Positions 21,641 through 33,069 of a DNA stretch of 64,000 bases are shown here, one piece after another. The translations under genes were made by a program, and so were the position numbers. The notes below the pieces were generated by a model that saw only the letters and a program-made list of their open reading frames with translations, had not been told where the DNA came from and ran no database searches. Each line of letters opens with the position of its first letter. The stretch's first letter is position 1. Origin of the DNA: Prorocentrum cordatum (taxonomy: Eukaryota > Sar > Dinophyceae > Prorocentrales > Prorocentraceae); assembly GCA_963575745.1 (NCBI GenBank), contig CAUYUJ010020673.1, positions 1-64,000 on the forward strand. The letters run 5' to 3'.

Positions 21641-22600
21641 TTGGTCGCGCCTGCGGGGCCTGCAGCGCATAGACGACCTTCATCAAGATAGGGACATGGT
21701 CCTGTAGCCCAGGTCGGGGGATGAGCTTGAGACGCCTGTTGGCACTCTTCAAAAGCATAACCGTCGTCACCGAGGGCATCTGCCACGCGAAGACGGCCAC
21801 GTGATCTATGAAGGAGGCCGGCTTCGCACCGTGCTAAGTGGGACCCACCTCGAAGTCGCTGGTGACAATACGGAGCGCGAAGCGCTCCATCAACTCCAGC
21901 ATTTTCTCCGAGGCGTAGTGCTGGACCTCGCGCCCATGCGGGCCCAACGCGTCCGATGTGACTGCCTGGTACACTTGATGGCCCGGATGTCGTAGCCCCA
22001 GCCCGTCGTTGAGGTCGAATCCGAAAAAGAGAGCAGAGCGCCCACGCGCCCATGTCAATACTTTCTCTACCCAGTCCACTATCGCATCGACCGTGGCCCT
22101 GTACGCCTGGTGCTGCTTGTTCACCGTCGTAGTCTCGGCCGCCTGCCTCCGACTCGTCGGCCGAGGGGGAAAGTAGGCCATGGGCACCAGGATGTCGAAC
22201 CTGCCGCTCCTGAGCCTCGTCAAGGATGCACGCCCACGCAGCCTCTGCGGCACAGGAAGTGTGTCCACCAAGTGCTGCGTTCGAGACGTCCGCCGCCTCA
22301 GTAGAATAGTACACCCGCAGCTCTTGTTGGTATGCGGGCTGGGACTCCAGCCCGATCTGAGGGCGGTGTGGTACGGCAAGGTCGAACGGATGGTGTCCAC
22401 CTCGCCGCGCCGCTCGCCCGTCCCTGTCAAACAAACCACGTCCACGTAGCGAAACTCAGCAGAAATATCACAAAGTCTCTCCTCAGCGCTGGCATTCTGA
22501 GCATTCCAGTGAATATACTTCATCGCGTCAAACTCGAGCGCAGACCAGAGCGCCCAGAGGAAACATCGCCAGCACGGCAGCCGCCGCATCGCCGCGGGCC
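21641..22600 (-). pseudogene. LINE-type EEP endonuclease, frameshifted
   Basis: Reads MKYIHWNAQNASAEERLCDI (from 22523), YVDVVCLTGTGERR, LVPMAYFPPRPTS and SALFFGFDLNDGLGL, where DLND matches the GDxN-type metal site. The frame stops at 21834 and resumes in another with SFIDHVAVFAWQMPSVTTVM and DHVPILM (about 21690), the terminal His motif. It precedes the RT on the same strand, as in LINE ORF2. A poly-Leu leader seen upstream of 22600 is only the translated CCT repeat. Confidence 0.8.
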
Positions 22601-22699
22601 GCCGCCTCACCGTGGGGAGGACACGCCATGCGGGCGCGAGGTATGAATGCGCATCCTTCTGCGCTGCCGCCCCTGAATCGCAGCCTCGGGCAAGGGGGG

Positions 22700-22990
22700 C
22701 TTGGACGACGAGGAGGAGGAGGAAGAGGAGGAGGAGGAGGAGGAGGAGGAGGACGAGGAGGAAGAGAGAGAGAGGACGAGCAGGAGGAAGAGGCGGGTAA
22801 GGAGGAAACACTAGAGGAGGAAAACGAGGGGGAGGAGGAGGAATAAGAGAGAAGCAGTAGGGAACACACAGAGGAGGAAGACGAGGAATGCGGAACGAGG
22901 AAAATGAGGAGAAGGAAGGAACGGAATAGGAGGAGGAGGGAAGAGGTAGGAGAGGAGGAGGGACATATCGGTGGAGGACAACGATGATGA
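22700..22990. repeat. GGA-rich low complexity
   Basis: GGAGGA and GAGAGA runs flank the 5' side of the LINE pseudogene. No gene. Confidence 0.9.
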
Positions 22991-23458
22991 TAATTCGGCT
23001 TTCGACATGCGTTGTTATGTAAGGTGTGTGGGTACGCGTTGTGAATACATGTTGTTATGTCCGATATATGATGTTGCTTTGAGATCTCATTTGTTTATGT
23101 GAGTTGCTGTTGCAAAATCACACATCTTCCAAATCCCCCAACAAAGATTGTACCAATTCCAGCTGGGGCACCCATGTCGAGTCCAAGAATGAATGTGCGC
23201 CCTTAGGACGTTCGTTCGATGCCTGGATCGTCTTAAAATGCTGTGCACAAGGAATCCTGGTGTAGGCCCGAGACGGCAGGTTGTAATTCGTGCCAGATGG
23301 TTTCTTGGTCGGTTGAGAAGTGTCCCAGTCGGTTATACTTGGTCCCAGTCGGTTGGGATTGGTCCGACATGCGGGGGCGAACCCCTGTAACGGACGTTAC
23401 AAGGGTCGCTGACCCTCACCCACAACCGCAGCAGCGCCGACCAGCAGCGCCGCATGGC
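22991..23458. other. AT-richer spacer with CAGTCGGTT repeats
   Basis: Base composition drops in GC (22990-23160). Around 23305-23360 GTCGGTT recurs four times (GGTCGGTTGAG, CCAGTCGGTTAT, CCAGTCGGTTGG). It lies downstream of the coiled-coil gene and may hold its last intron or 3' end. Confidence 0.4.
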
Positions 23459-23524
23459 CTATGCAATCACAAGCAAACGCTGGCGAAAACGAGCGAAGCG
23501 ATTACATCGAACAACAAAACGAAC

Positions 23525-23887
23525 CTGCTCGGCCGCTGCAGAGCCCGCCGAATCCCGCTGCAGCTCCTCCGCGGAGAGCCTGGTCTGCAGCTCGGACACC
23601 TGCTGCCTCAACTGCTCTGCTTCTGCGGCCGCGGCAGAACTGACGCACTCGCGCTGCTGCACCTCCACTGAAAGCCTGGCCGTCAGCTCCGACACTTGCT
23701 GCCTCAACTGATCCACCTCCGCAGCTGCAGCAGAGCCAGCCGACTGTTGCTGCTGCTCCTCTGCGGAGAGCTTGGCCTGCAGCTCAGACACCTGCTGTCT
23801 CAGCTGCTCTGCCTCTGCGGCCGCAGCAGAACTGGCTGACTCCAGCTTCTGCTTCTCCACCGAGTTCGTGGCCTGCAGCTCGGACAC
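23525..23887 (-). CDS. Coiled-coil repeat protein, exon C
   Basis: This exon encodes 121 residues as near-identical ~33-residue repeats built on AEQLRQQVSELQ, with AKLSAEEQQQQSAGSAAAAE as a typical linker; heptad hydrophobics are regular, so a long coiled coil is expected. It starts after an acceptor GCTCAG (23888-23893) and ends before GTTCGT (donor at 23524). The preceding exon ends QLRQQ at a GTGAGC donor and this one starts VSELQA, which restores the repeat exactly in phase 0. Long coiled coils of this type usually belong to structural or cytoskeletal proteins; no specific function can be given. Confidence 0.75.
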
Positions 23888-24241
23888 CTGAGCGACGAAA
23901 CTCAACGAGTCTTACTTGGCGGCGCGCAGAGGGGCAAGGGGCGGGGGGACGGCTTCTTAGGAGGAGGCTGCTTCTTAGCAGGCGCCGGCCTTCCATCTAC
24001 AGACAAGGCCCTGGCCTTCTAAGAAGCAGGGGTGCTTCGAAGAGGCCTATCCCCCTCCCCCCACCCCCCCTTTGCGCGTGGCCGACTTATGCAAGATGGC
24101 ATAGCGACCTTACGCGGTGGCTTACGCGGGCCTCCAGCGCGGTACACCGCATTGGAAACGAGAGCGCTTGCGCGCGATCTCACGCGGGCAGCTCACGCGC
24201 TCATGTCCGCACAATCGACCCCGTTTTCTTCCATCGCTCAC

Positions 24242-24355
24242 CTGCTGCCTCAGCTGGTCCGCCGCATCCGCGGCAGTAGCAGAGCTGGCCGCCTCGGGGA
24301 CCAGCAAGCGTGATCTCCCCCTCCCGATGCAGTCGGGCGACCTCCTGACCCCTGT
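24242..24355 (-). CDS. Coiled-coil repeat protein, exon B
   Basis: The 3' part reads AASSATAADAADQLRQQ and ends at a GTGAGC donor (24236-24241). Spliced over a 354-base intron (23888-24241) it continues the 33-residue coiled-coil repeat of the next exon without a break. The 5' boundary is less certain: a TACAG acceptor at about 24356 is the best candidate, and the first residues after it are not repeat-like. Confidence 0.6.
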
Positions 24356-24569
24356 ACAGGAAACTCGAGAAAGCAAGGAATTTTTAATTCTAGGCTGTCG
24401 CGTATATATCCCAGCTCCGAGGCGTGACATAAAACAAAAAAATTAAACAAACTAGAAGGCGGAGCAACGCAGCATGAAACAAAACAAGGTTCTTGCTAGC
24501 AAGATGAAGCACCACGAAATGTTGTGGGTGCGCTCGGCATCGCACTCCTAGTTCCGCAAAGGATTACCG

Positions 24570-26585
24570 CAAGTGGTTGTGCCGGCGGTTTTGCTGGTGG
24601 TTGCGCTGCTGGTGTTCTGGTTATGCTGGTGGTGGTTGTGCTGTGGTCACGCTGGTGGTTGTGCGGATGATTGTGCTGGTGGCTGCGCTGGTGGTGGTTG
24701 TGCCAGTGGTAATGCTGGTGCTCATACTGGTGGTTGCTGGTGGTTGTGCTGGTGGTTGTGCTGGTGGCTGTGCCTTTGGTTGTGCTGGTGATCGTGCGGG
24801 TGGTCGCGCCGGTGGTTGTGCTGGTGGTTCTGATGGTGGTGGTCGTGCGGTTGGTTGTGCTGGTGGTTGTGCTAATGCTTGTGCCGGTGGTCGTGCGGGT
24901 GGTTGTGCGGATGATGGTGCTGGCGGTTGTGCTGGCAGTCGTGCTGGTGGTTGCGAGGGTGGCTGTGCGGGTGGTCGTGCTGGTGGCTGTGCGGGTGGTT
25001 GTTCTGGTGGTGGTGCAGGTGGTTGTGCGGGTGGTTGTGCTAGCGGTTATTGTGCAGATGGTTGTGCGGTTGGCTGTGCGGGTGGTCGTGCTTGTGGTCG
25101 TGCACGTGATTGTTCTGGTGGTTGTGCTTGTCTAGTGCTGGTGATTTTGCTGGTTGTGATTGTGCGAGTGGTTGTGCGGGTGGCTGTGCTGGTGGCTCTG
25201 CTGGTGATTGTCGTGGTGGTTGTGCTGGCAGTTGAGCTGGTGGTTGTGCGGGTGGTTGCGCTGGTGGTGGTTAAGCTGGTGGTTGTGCTGGTGGTTGTGA
25301 TGGTGGTGATGCTGGTGGTAGTGCGGATAGTTGATCGGGGGGTTGTGCAGGTGGTTGTTGATGTGCTGGTGATGTTGTGTTGGTGATTGTGCGAGTGGTT
25401 GTGCTGGTGGTTTTGCTGGTAGTTGCGCTCGTGGTTGCGCTGCTGGTGGTTGTGCTGGTGGTTGTGATGGTGGTAGCGCTCGTGGTGGTTGTGCGGGTGG
25501 TTGCACGTGAGGTTGTCCTGGCGGTTGTGCTGGTGGTTGTGCTGGTGGTTGCGCGAAAGGTCGTGCTGGTGGTTCACCGGGTGATTGTGCTGGAGGTGGT
25601 GTTGGTGATTGCGAGGATGGTTGTGCTGGAAGCTGTGCTGGTGGTTACGCGGATGATTGTGCTGGTGGCTGCGCTGGTGGTGGTCGTAATGGTGGTTCTG
25701 CGGGTGGTTGTGCTGGTGGTTCTGCTGGTGATTATGCTGGTTGTTGTGCTGGTGGTTGTGCTGGTGGTTGTGCTGGTGGTTGATGTGCTGGTTGTTGTGC
25801 TGGTGGATGTGCTTGTGGTTGCGCTGGTGGTTGTGCGGGTGGTTGTGCTGGTGGTTGGGCTGGCGGTTGTGCTGGTGGTGTTCGTGCTGGTGGTTGTGCT
25901 GGTGGTTGTGCGATTGGTTGTGCGGGTTGCTGTGCTGTTGGTTATGCTGGTGGTTGAGCGGGTGGTTGTGCTGGTGGTGGTTGTTCGGATGGCTGTGCCC
26001 TTGGTTGGCTGGTGGATTTGCTGGTGGTTGAGTGGCTGATTGCTCTGGTAGTTGTGCGGGTGGTTGTGCTGGTGGTGATGCTGGTTGTTGGGTTGGTGGT
26101 GGTTAGGCGGGTGGTTGTGCTGTTGATTGTGCCAGTCGGTGAATGTGGTGGTTGTGGTGGTGGTTGTGCGGGTTGTTGTGCTAGTGTTTGTGCGGTCGGT
26201 TATGCTAGTGGTTGCGCAGGTGGATTTGTTGGTGGTTGTACGCGGGTGGTCGTGCTGGTGGACGTCATGGTGCTGGTTATGCGGGTGGTTGTGCGGGTGG
26301 TTGTGCTGGTGGTTGTGCTGGTGGTTGTGCTGTGCTGGGGCGTTGTGCTGGTGGTTGTGCAGGAGGTTGTGGTGGTGGTTTTGCTGGTGGTTGTGCTGGT
26401 GGTTGTGCTCGATGTTTTGCTGCTGGTGGTTGTACTGGTGGTTGTGGCTGTGGTTGTGCCGGCTGTTTGGCGGGTGGTTGTGCGGGTGGTTGTGTTGGTG
26501 GTAGTGCTGATGGTTGTTGTGCTGGAGATTGCCCTGGTGTAAATTTGTGCTGGTGTCCCAGCATGCGGCTGTGCTGGTGGTCGCA
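24570..26585 (+). repeat. 12-bp minisatellite GTGCTGGTGGTT, ~2 kb
   Basis: Degenerate tandem copies of GTGGTTGTGCTG, with common GCGGGTGGTTGT variants. All six frames are long and open (VVVLVV, GGCAGGCA, QHNHQHNH types) because 12 is a multiple of three; none should be called a gene. It sits between exons A and B of the coiled-coil gene, so it is probably intronic. Confidence 0.95.
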
Positions 26586-26710
26586 CGAGCAATCACCGCC
26601 AACACGACCCGCCATCACAACCGCCAGCCCAACAACCACCAACACAACCACCCGCACAACCACTAGCGCAACCACAAGCATAACCACCAGAACAACCAAC
26701 ATCACGACGA
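26586..26710 (-). repeat. Inverted end of the 12-bp minisatellite
   Basis: At about 26585 the repeat changes to its reverse complement (AACCACCAACACAACCACCC type) and continues for about 125 bases. The two parts could pair as a long hairpin. Confidence 0.9.
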
Positions 26711-26950
26711 TGCCATACACATCGTCTTTTTTTAACCTGTGTTTTTTTGAATTGGACTCACGCGACAATCCTATGGCATGGAACAACGAGGCTGGGACCG
26801 GGCATGCCGTCCTAGTTGTTCTTGAACTCCCTGTAAAGAAGAGAGGACAAGATCAGTCAACACTGAATCAAGAAACCAGTTCGGACTAGAGCGTGCGTCG
26901 GATCGGGCTGTCCCGGCGCAGAGAAAAATTCGGATCGAATCCGCCGCGTC

Positions 26951-27200
26951 AAGATGCATCACGACGAACGGGCCGCATCGAATCGTCGGAGCGCCGCCAT
27001 CGAACCGGATCGATCCCAGGATGCACAGCGACGCACGGGCCGTATCGGATCGTCGGAGTACTGGCATCGAATCGGATCGGTCGGATCGACAACCCATTCT
27101 TACCATTAGCTCGGGCATGTCCCCCATACAGGCGGATTTTGGGCGAAAAATGAAAAATGCGAAATTTCAAGCATGTCCCCCTACAGGCGGATTTTAGGCC
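26951..27200. repeat. Two short tandem duplications
   Basis: A ~67-bp unit (AAGATGCATCACGACG... / AGGATGCACAGCGACG..., rich in GGATCG and ATCGAATC) occurs at 26951 and 27018. Next to it GCATGTCCCCC...ACAGGCGGATTTT occurs at about 27115 and 27171. No coding signal. Confidence 0.85.
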
Positions 27201-27292
27201 AAAGATAACCCAAAAATCGTCCCCAGAGCATTTTTCGAAATATGTTTGAATACTCCTCCTGTAGAGGGACAGGCCCGACTTAATCCTACCAG

Positions 27293-27430
27293 CGGTTTCG
27301 ACCGTATGTTCCGCGCGCCTCCCGCCGCTGCGCCTCAGACAGCTGCTGCCTCAGCTGCTCAACCTCCGCCTCTGCGGCGGAGCCGGCCGCCGAGCGCTGC
27401 TGCTGCTCCGCGGAGAGTGCAGCCTCGTCG
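27293..27430 (-). CDS. Coiled-coil repeat protein, exon A (candidate)
   Basis: The minus strand reads EAALSAEQQQRSAAGSAAEA then EVEQLRQQLSEAQRREARG, one unit of the same coiled-coil repeat as at 23525-23887. It is followed by a possible GTAGGA donor near 27289. About 2.9 kb, mostly minisatellite, would be the intron to exon B. Upstream sequence is a CTC array, so the 5' limit is unknown. Confidence 0.5.
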
Positions 27431-27459
27431 CGGGGGATCTTTCCCCCCCTTCCTCCCCA

Positions 27460-27851
27460 CCCTGGTCCTCCTCCTCCTCCTCCTGCTCCTGCCCCTCCCC
27501 CTCCTGCCCCTCCCCCTCCTCATCCTCCTGCCCCTCCCCCTCCGCATCCTCCTCCTCCTCCTCCTCAGCCCCCTCCTCCTCTTCCTCCTCCTCCTCCTCC
27601 CTCCTCCTCCTCCTCCTCCTCCTCCTCCTCCCCCCCTCCTCCTCGTCCTCGTCCTCGTCGTCCTCTTCTTCCTCTCCTTTTCCTCCTCCTCCTCCTCCTC
27701 CTCCTCCACCTCCTCCTCTTCTCCTCCTCCTCCTCCTCCTCATCATCCTTCTCCTCCTCACCATCACCATCACCATCACCACCACCATCACCATCACCAT
27801 CACCATCACCATCACCATCATCATCATCACCATCATCATCATCACCATCAC

Positions 27852-27903
<52 letters not shown>

Positions 27904-28189
27904 TCATCCTCATCCTCATCCTCATCCTCCTCATCCTCATCATCATCATCATCATCAGCATCATCATCATCATCAGCATCATCAGCATCCTCATCATCAT
28001 CAGCATCATCATCAGCATCATCATCAGCATCATCATCAGCATCATCATCAGCATCATCATCAGCATCATCAGCATCAGCATCGTCATCATCGTCGTCGTC
28101 AGCAGCAGCATCTTCATCATCAGCATCATCACCGTCACCATCACAATCACCACCATCACCATCACCATCACCATCACCATCACCATCGC

Positions 28190-28225
<36 letters not shown>

Positions 28226-28690
28226 TCGGATCATCATCATTCTCATCAACATCATCATCATAAGCATCAGCATCAGCATCATCATCATCATCAGCATCAT
28301 CATCATGCTCATCAGCATAAGCATCAGCATCATCAGCATCATCATCAGCATCATCAGCATCATCATCGTCATCATCGTCGTCGTCAGCAGCAACATCTTC
28401 ATCATCAGGATCATCACCGTCACCATCACCATGACCACCACCACCATCACCATCACCATCACCATCATAATCATCATTCGGATCATCTTCAATCTCATCA
28501 ACATCATTATCATCATCATCATCAGCATCATCATCATCATCAGCATCATCATCATGCTCATCAGAATAAGCATCAGCATCATCAGCAGCATGATCGTCAG
28601 CACCATCAACATCATCATCATCGTCATCATCGTCGTCGTCAGCAACAGCATCTTCATCATCATCACCGTCACCATCACCATCACCATATA
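27460..28690. repeat. CTC array followed by CAT/ATC array with higher-order units
   Basis: CTCCTC runs to about 27750, then CATCACCATCATCAGCATC sequence. A landmark CGTCGTCGTCAGCA recurs at 28091, 28375 and 28631, giving a higher-order unit of 256-284 bp. Minus-strand frames give long Asp or Met strings that are repeat artefacts. Confidence 0.95.
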
Positions 28691-28699
28691 ACCTCATGC

Positions 28700-29515
28700 C
28701 CGTGAGAATAAACACTAGGGGATAATAAAGTTCGGGGTTCAGGGAGAGATAATAAACGTAGCCCAGCAGACCTCAGCATAATCTCGAAGTAAGAGATGAT
28801 CCAGAGGAGACCAAGCCGAGCACGTTTTGAGACATCCTTGGCGTTTAATTTTCATTGAAATATCCTCAACAATGGCTTATCTCTCATGAAGATTGTTTTT
28901 TGTAAGTGCTCTTGTAGGGTAGCTCAGGTGCCTCAATTTCCATGGATAATCAACCCCAGAGATAAGAAAGTTCAGGCGAGCGTGGGGACAGAGAGAAATA
29001 TAAAAGAAGAAGAATACAGTAGAAGAATAATAAGAAAGAAGAAGAAGAGGATAATAAGAAGAGGACGAAGAAAGGAAAAATCCAAAGTTCCAAATCTATC
29101 AATTTTAATTTACAAACGCTTTATGAAAATTGTTTTTTTAAGTCGTGTAGGGTAGCTCATGTGCTTCATTTTCCATGGATAATCAACCCCAGGGGTAAAA
29201 AAGTTCAGGCGAGCGTGAGGACAGATAGAAATATAAAAGAAGAAGGGGAAAGTAGACAAATAATACGAACATTGCTCGTTTCGTTTGAGTCTGCCTCCCA
29301 AAATTATTGGTTTCGCTTGACACATCCTGAATAAGTGTGATCGCTTCGCTTGATGTTGCTATATCAACATCGCTTGATGTTGCTATCTCAACATAGCGTT
29401 TCGAGGTGATAACGAAGTTAGGCCTCAGCGCTCGCCGCCCAATTTGAATTTTGTATAGGGCGACGATAATCAACTCTAAACACTGAAGGGGGGGGGTCCC
29501 TTTATTATCATCGGC
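28700..29515. repeat. AT-rich spacer with a 235-bp-spaced direct repeat
   Basis: Between the two CAT arrays the sequence is AT-rich. GTAGGGTAGCTCA...TCCATGGATAATCAACCCCAG...AAGTTCAGGCGAGCGTG...GAAATATAAAAGAAGAAG is present at 28882-29010 and again at 29119-29245 with few changes. A CTTGATGTTGCTAT duplication lies at about 29350-29390. No gene. Confidence 0.85.
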
Positions 29516-29524
29516 ATGCGGTTA

Positions 29525-29548
29525 ACCATCACCATCACCATCACCATC

Positions 29549-29579
<31 letters not shown>

Positions 29580-30710
29580 TCATCATCATTCGGATCATCA
29601 TCAGCATCATCATCACCCCCACCATCATCATCATTCTCATCAACAGCAGCATTCTCATCAGCATTATCATCAGCATCATTATCACCAGCATCATAATCAG
29701 AACTAGCACCATCATAACCATCATCAGCACAATCACCAACACCATCAGCATTGCCACCATCATCGTCATCATCACCAAAACAGCTTCCCCCGTCATCAGC
29801 ATCCTCATCATCATCAGCATCATCAGCATCAGCATCATCAGCAGCATCAGCATCAGCATCATCATCAGCATCATCGGCATCATCATCATCGTCATCATCG
29901 TCGTCGTCAGCAGCAGCATATTCAGCATCAGCATCATCACCGTCACCATCACCATCATCACCATTACCATCACCATCTCCATCACCATCACCATCGCCAT
30001 CACCATCACCATCACCACCATCATCATCATCATCATCATCATCATTCGGATCATCCTCATTCTCATCAACATCATCATCATCATCAGCATCATTATCATC
30101 AGCATCATCATGCTCATCAGCATAAGCATCAGCATCATCAGCAGCATCATGATCAGCATCATCATCGTCGTCGTCAGCAGCAGCATCTTCATCATCATCA
30201 CCGTCACCATCACCATCACCATCATCACCTTCACCATCACCATCACCATCACCATCACCATCATCATCATCATCATCGTCATCATCATCATCATCATTCG
30301 GATCATCATCAGCATCATCATCACCCCCACCATGATCATCATCATTCTCATCAGCAGCAGCATTCTCATCAACATTATCATCAGCATCACTATCACCAGC
30401 ATCATAATCAGAATTAGCGCCATCATAACCATCATCAGCACAATCACCAACACCATCAGCATTGCCACCGTCATGATCATCATCCTCATCATCGCCAAGA
30501 CAGCTTCCCCCTTCATCAGCATCCTCATCACCACCACTACCATCATCATCATCAGCATCATCGTCATCACCACCACCACCACCATCAGCATCATCATGAT
30601 CAGGCCACCATCACCACCATCATCATCATCATCATCACTATCATCATCACAATCACTACCACACTCACCATCATTGCCATCCTCATCATCGCCATCCTCG
30701 TCGATTGAAC
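29525..30710. repeat. Second CAT/ATC array with higher-order duplication
   Basis: Same CGTCGTCGTCAGCAGCAGCA landmark at about 29899 and 30165. A block around ATTCTCATCA(G/A)CATTATCAT is present at 29651 and 30362, a 711-bp shift. The array evolves by duplication of long blocks as well as by triplet slippage. Confidence 0.95.
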
Positions 30711-30763
30711 ACGGACTCGCAGATTTTGGTTCCCGCCCGCGCAGCTGAACGCCCCCACGTCCT

Positions 30764-31327
30764 TCACCGGGGCCCGCGTCCGTAGACAAGCCGCATGACC
30801 CTGCGGCCTCCCAGGCTCCGAGGCACGCCAGTAGCGGCCAGCGCTGCCGCAGCCGCCTGGGCAAGGGCCGCGCCCCCGGCGCCGTCTTCGTCGGCCAGCG
30901 CTGCGTCGCCAGCAAGGCCACCCCCGGCGGCCGGCGCAGCGTCGCCCCCAGCGCCCCCATCCGGGCGGCCCTCCAGGTGCACCTCGGCAGTGCTCCCCCG
31001 CTCTGGGCGCCGCAGCGGCGCCGCCGAGGCCAGCCGCGCCGGCGCCTGCGCCCGGGTCTGCTTCGGCCGCGCCGACCCGCGCCTCGAGGGCCATCGCTGC
31101 TGCCCAGACCGCCAGGGAAGCGGCCGCGCCGCCCGCGCCGCCGGGCCCGCTCTCCGCCTCTGGGGCAGCTGTAGCGGCGCCAAAGGCCAGGCCCGCAGCG
31201 GGCTCCGCTTCGGGGCTGCGGCCGCGCCGTCAGCGCCGCCAAAGCTCGCTGCGCCAGCGTGCGCCGCGTCGCCAGCAGAGCCGACCGCGGAGGCGATCGC
31301 GCCAGCCGCGCCGCCGCCCTCCATCAC
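30764..31327 (-). CDS. Ala/Gly/Arg-rich frame, doubtful gene
   Basis: A GC-rich stretch is open on both strands. The minus-strand frame starts MMEGGGAAGAIASAVGSAGD and ends SLGGRRVMRLVYGRGPR; the plus frame 30795-31361 is equally open and Ala/Pro-rich. There is no domain, and base composition alone explains the openness. Kept only as a low-confidence candidate. Confidence 0.15.
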   Translation of the reverse strand: MMEGGGAAGAIASAVGSAGDAAHAGAASFGGADGAAAAPKRSPLRAWPLAPLQLPQRRRAGPAARAARPLPWRSGQQRWPSRRGSARPKQTRAQAPARLASAAPLRRPERGSTAEVHLEGRPDGGAGGDAAPAAGGGLAGDAALADEDGAGGAALAQAAAAALAATGVPRSLGGRRVMRLVYGRGPR

Positions 31328-31438
31328 GGGGGCAAGCCCAGCCAGTCTGGCCTGGCTTTAGCGTCGGTTAAACGGTTCGCCGACCCCCCTATCATCACCC
31401 CCCAAAAAAAAACACGCCCATGTGGGCAAGGGGCACGC

Positions 31439-31742
<304 letters not shown>

Positions 31743-31743
<1 letters not shown>

Positions 31744-32128
31744 GCCCGGCGCCCCTCTCTCGCGCCCTCGCTCCAAGACGCCCAAGATGGCCCCGCGGGG
31801 TCATCTTCCAAAAGGCCCTCACCCATGCAAAACAACAGTTGCTCCAGTCAACCCGCATCGTGAGGATGGGCAACCCTTCCTAAGAAGGTTGCCCTTGCAA
31901 CGTTGCCCCGTCGGCCCATTCTCTGCGACTTCGCCTGCCAGCCGCGCTCGAAAAACGCCGTGGGCCTCCAGGGGCCTTGCGCCCTCACCGCGCATCCTCA
32001 CGATGCGGGCCGACTGCAACGTCAAACAATCCGTAGACATTTTGTCTCAGAGTGACGGGGCCCTGTTGCTGCGCCCTCCTCCGGGACCCTGCTGCTGCGC
32101 CACCCTCCAGATCAGACATCATCCGACG
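31743..32128. other. Spacer upstream of the Lys-rich ORF
   Basis: Includes CCAAGATGGCCCC-type low complexity (31780) and repeated GCATCGTGAGGATG / GCATCCTCACGATG, an inverted pair at 31855 and 31992. No supported gene. Confidence 0.4.
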
Positions 32129-32620
32129 ATGGCTGCTGCAGCACCCTCCGGGACGGCCGTCAAGACACTCACGGAACTGAAGCGGTGGCGCACAGTTCAG
32201 CAGTGGGATGGCTGGAGCGGCCGTCTCATCGCGCCGTCGTGGAGCGAGGGCAGCGTCGAGGAGGCGCGGCGCTGGAGGCCGCCCATGGCTGACGACTACT
32301 ACGAAGGCGACGGCCGCAACAACGGCAAGGGCGACGGCCACAACGGCAAGGGCGACGGCAAGGGCGACGACAAAAACAACGGCAAAGGCAAGGGCAAGCT
32401 CAAGACCGACGCCGCCGGCAAGGACAGGGACAGCAAGGAGGCCAACAACGGCAAGGGCGACGGCCAGGGCGGCAAGAAGAAAAAAAAAAAAGCCAACAAC
32501 GGCAAGGGCGACAACGGCAGGGACGGCAAGAAAAAGGCCAAGGACGGCCATGGCGGCAAGAAAAAGGCCAAGGACGGCCAGGGCGGCAGGGACGGCAAGA
32601 AAAAGGCCAAGAGCTACTAG
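32129..32620 (+). CDS. Lys/Gly/Asp-rich small protein
   Basis: Starts at ATG 32129 (MAAAAPSGTAVKTLTELKRW), passes a short Trp-containing segment (TVQQWDGWSGRLIAPSW, RRWRPPMADDYYEGDG) and then becomes a low-complexity tail of NNGKGDG, GGKKKKKK and KKKAKDGHGGKKKAKDGQGG units, ending KKAKSY at TAG. The strongly basic tail suggests nucleic-acid binding or nuclear/nucleolar targeting. The N-terminal TLTELKRW resembles TLADLKRW near 12190. The family is unknown. It is the tidiest short ORF in this part, yet tail repeats make coding status uncertain. Confidence 0.45.
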   Translation: MAAAAPSGTAVKTLTELKRWRTVQQWDGWSGRLIAPSWSEGSVEEARRWRPPMADDYYEGDGRNNGKGDGHNGKGDGKGDDKNNGKGKGKLKTDAAGKDRDSKEANNGKGDGQGGKKKKKKANNGKGDNGRDGKKKAKDGHGGKKKAKDGQGGRDGKKKAKSY

Positions 32621-32739
32621 ACGGTGAGCCCGCCGACGCCCTAGCCAGCCCTACGGCCTAGCCCGACGCCGCCACAGGCCCGACGGCCGTCCGCTGCCGG
32701 CCCTGCTGATTCCTCCTCATCCCCCTCCTCCTTAGCCAA

Positions 32740-32950
32740 GATGTCTAACCTAGGATGGTTCCAAGACATACATACCTGGCATGTCTAACCTAGGACGTCT
32801 AACCTAGGATGTCTAACCTAGGATGTCTAACCTAGGATGTCTAACCTCAGACAAGATGTCGAACCTAGGATGTCTAACCTAGGATGTCGAGCCTAGGATG
32901 TCTAACCTAGGATGTCTAACCTTAGACAAGATGTTTAGCCTAGGTATACA
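32740..32950 (+). repeat. 14-bp tandem repeat GGATGTCTAACCTA
   Basis: About ten copies, each with the palindrome CCTAGG. The flanks merge into ACATACATACCTAACCCAAGA sequence, which belongs to the end of the R repeat. Confidence 0.9.
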
Positions 32951-33069
32951 TACCTAACCCAAGACATACATACCTAGCCCATGATTGGCTAAGATGGCGC
33001 CAAGACGGCCTCGGTCCATACGCATACTTTTAACTGAAGACGCACATGCTGCTATTAGTATTCGCATTA

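Noticed and set aside
24577-26605. Val/Leu-rich 'membrane' and Gln/His/Asn-rich proteins
   Set aside because: All six frames of the 12-bp minisatellite are open at once, a property of the unit length and not of selection.
27351-28715. Long Asp/Met/Glu-rich proteins over CAT and CTC arrays
   Set aside because: Triplet repeats leave all frames open; there is no non-repetitive domain.
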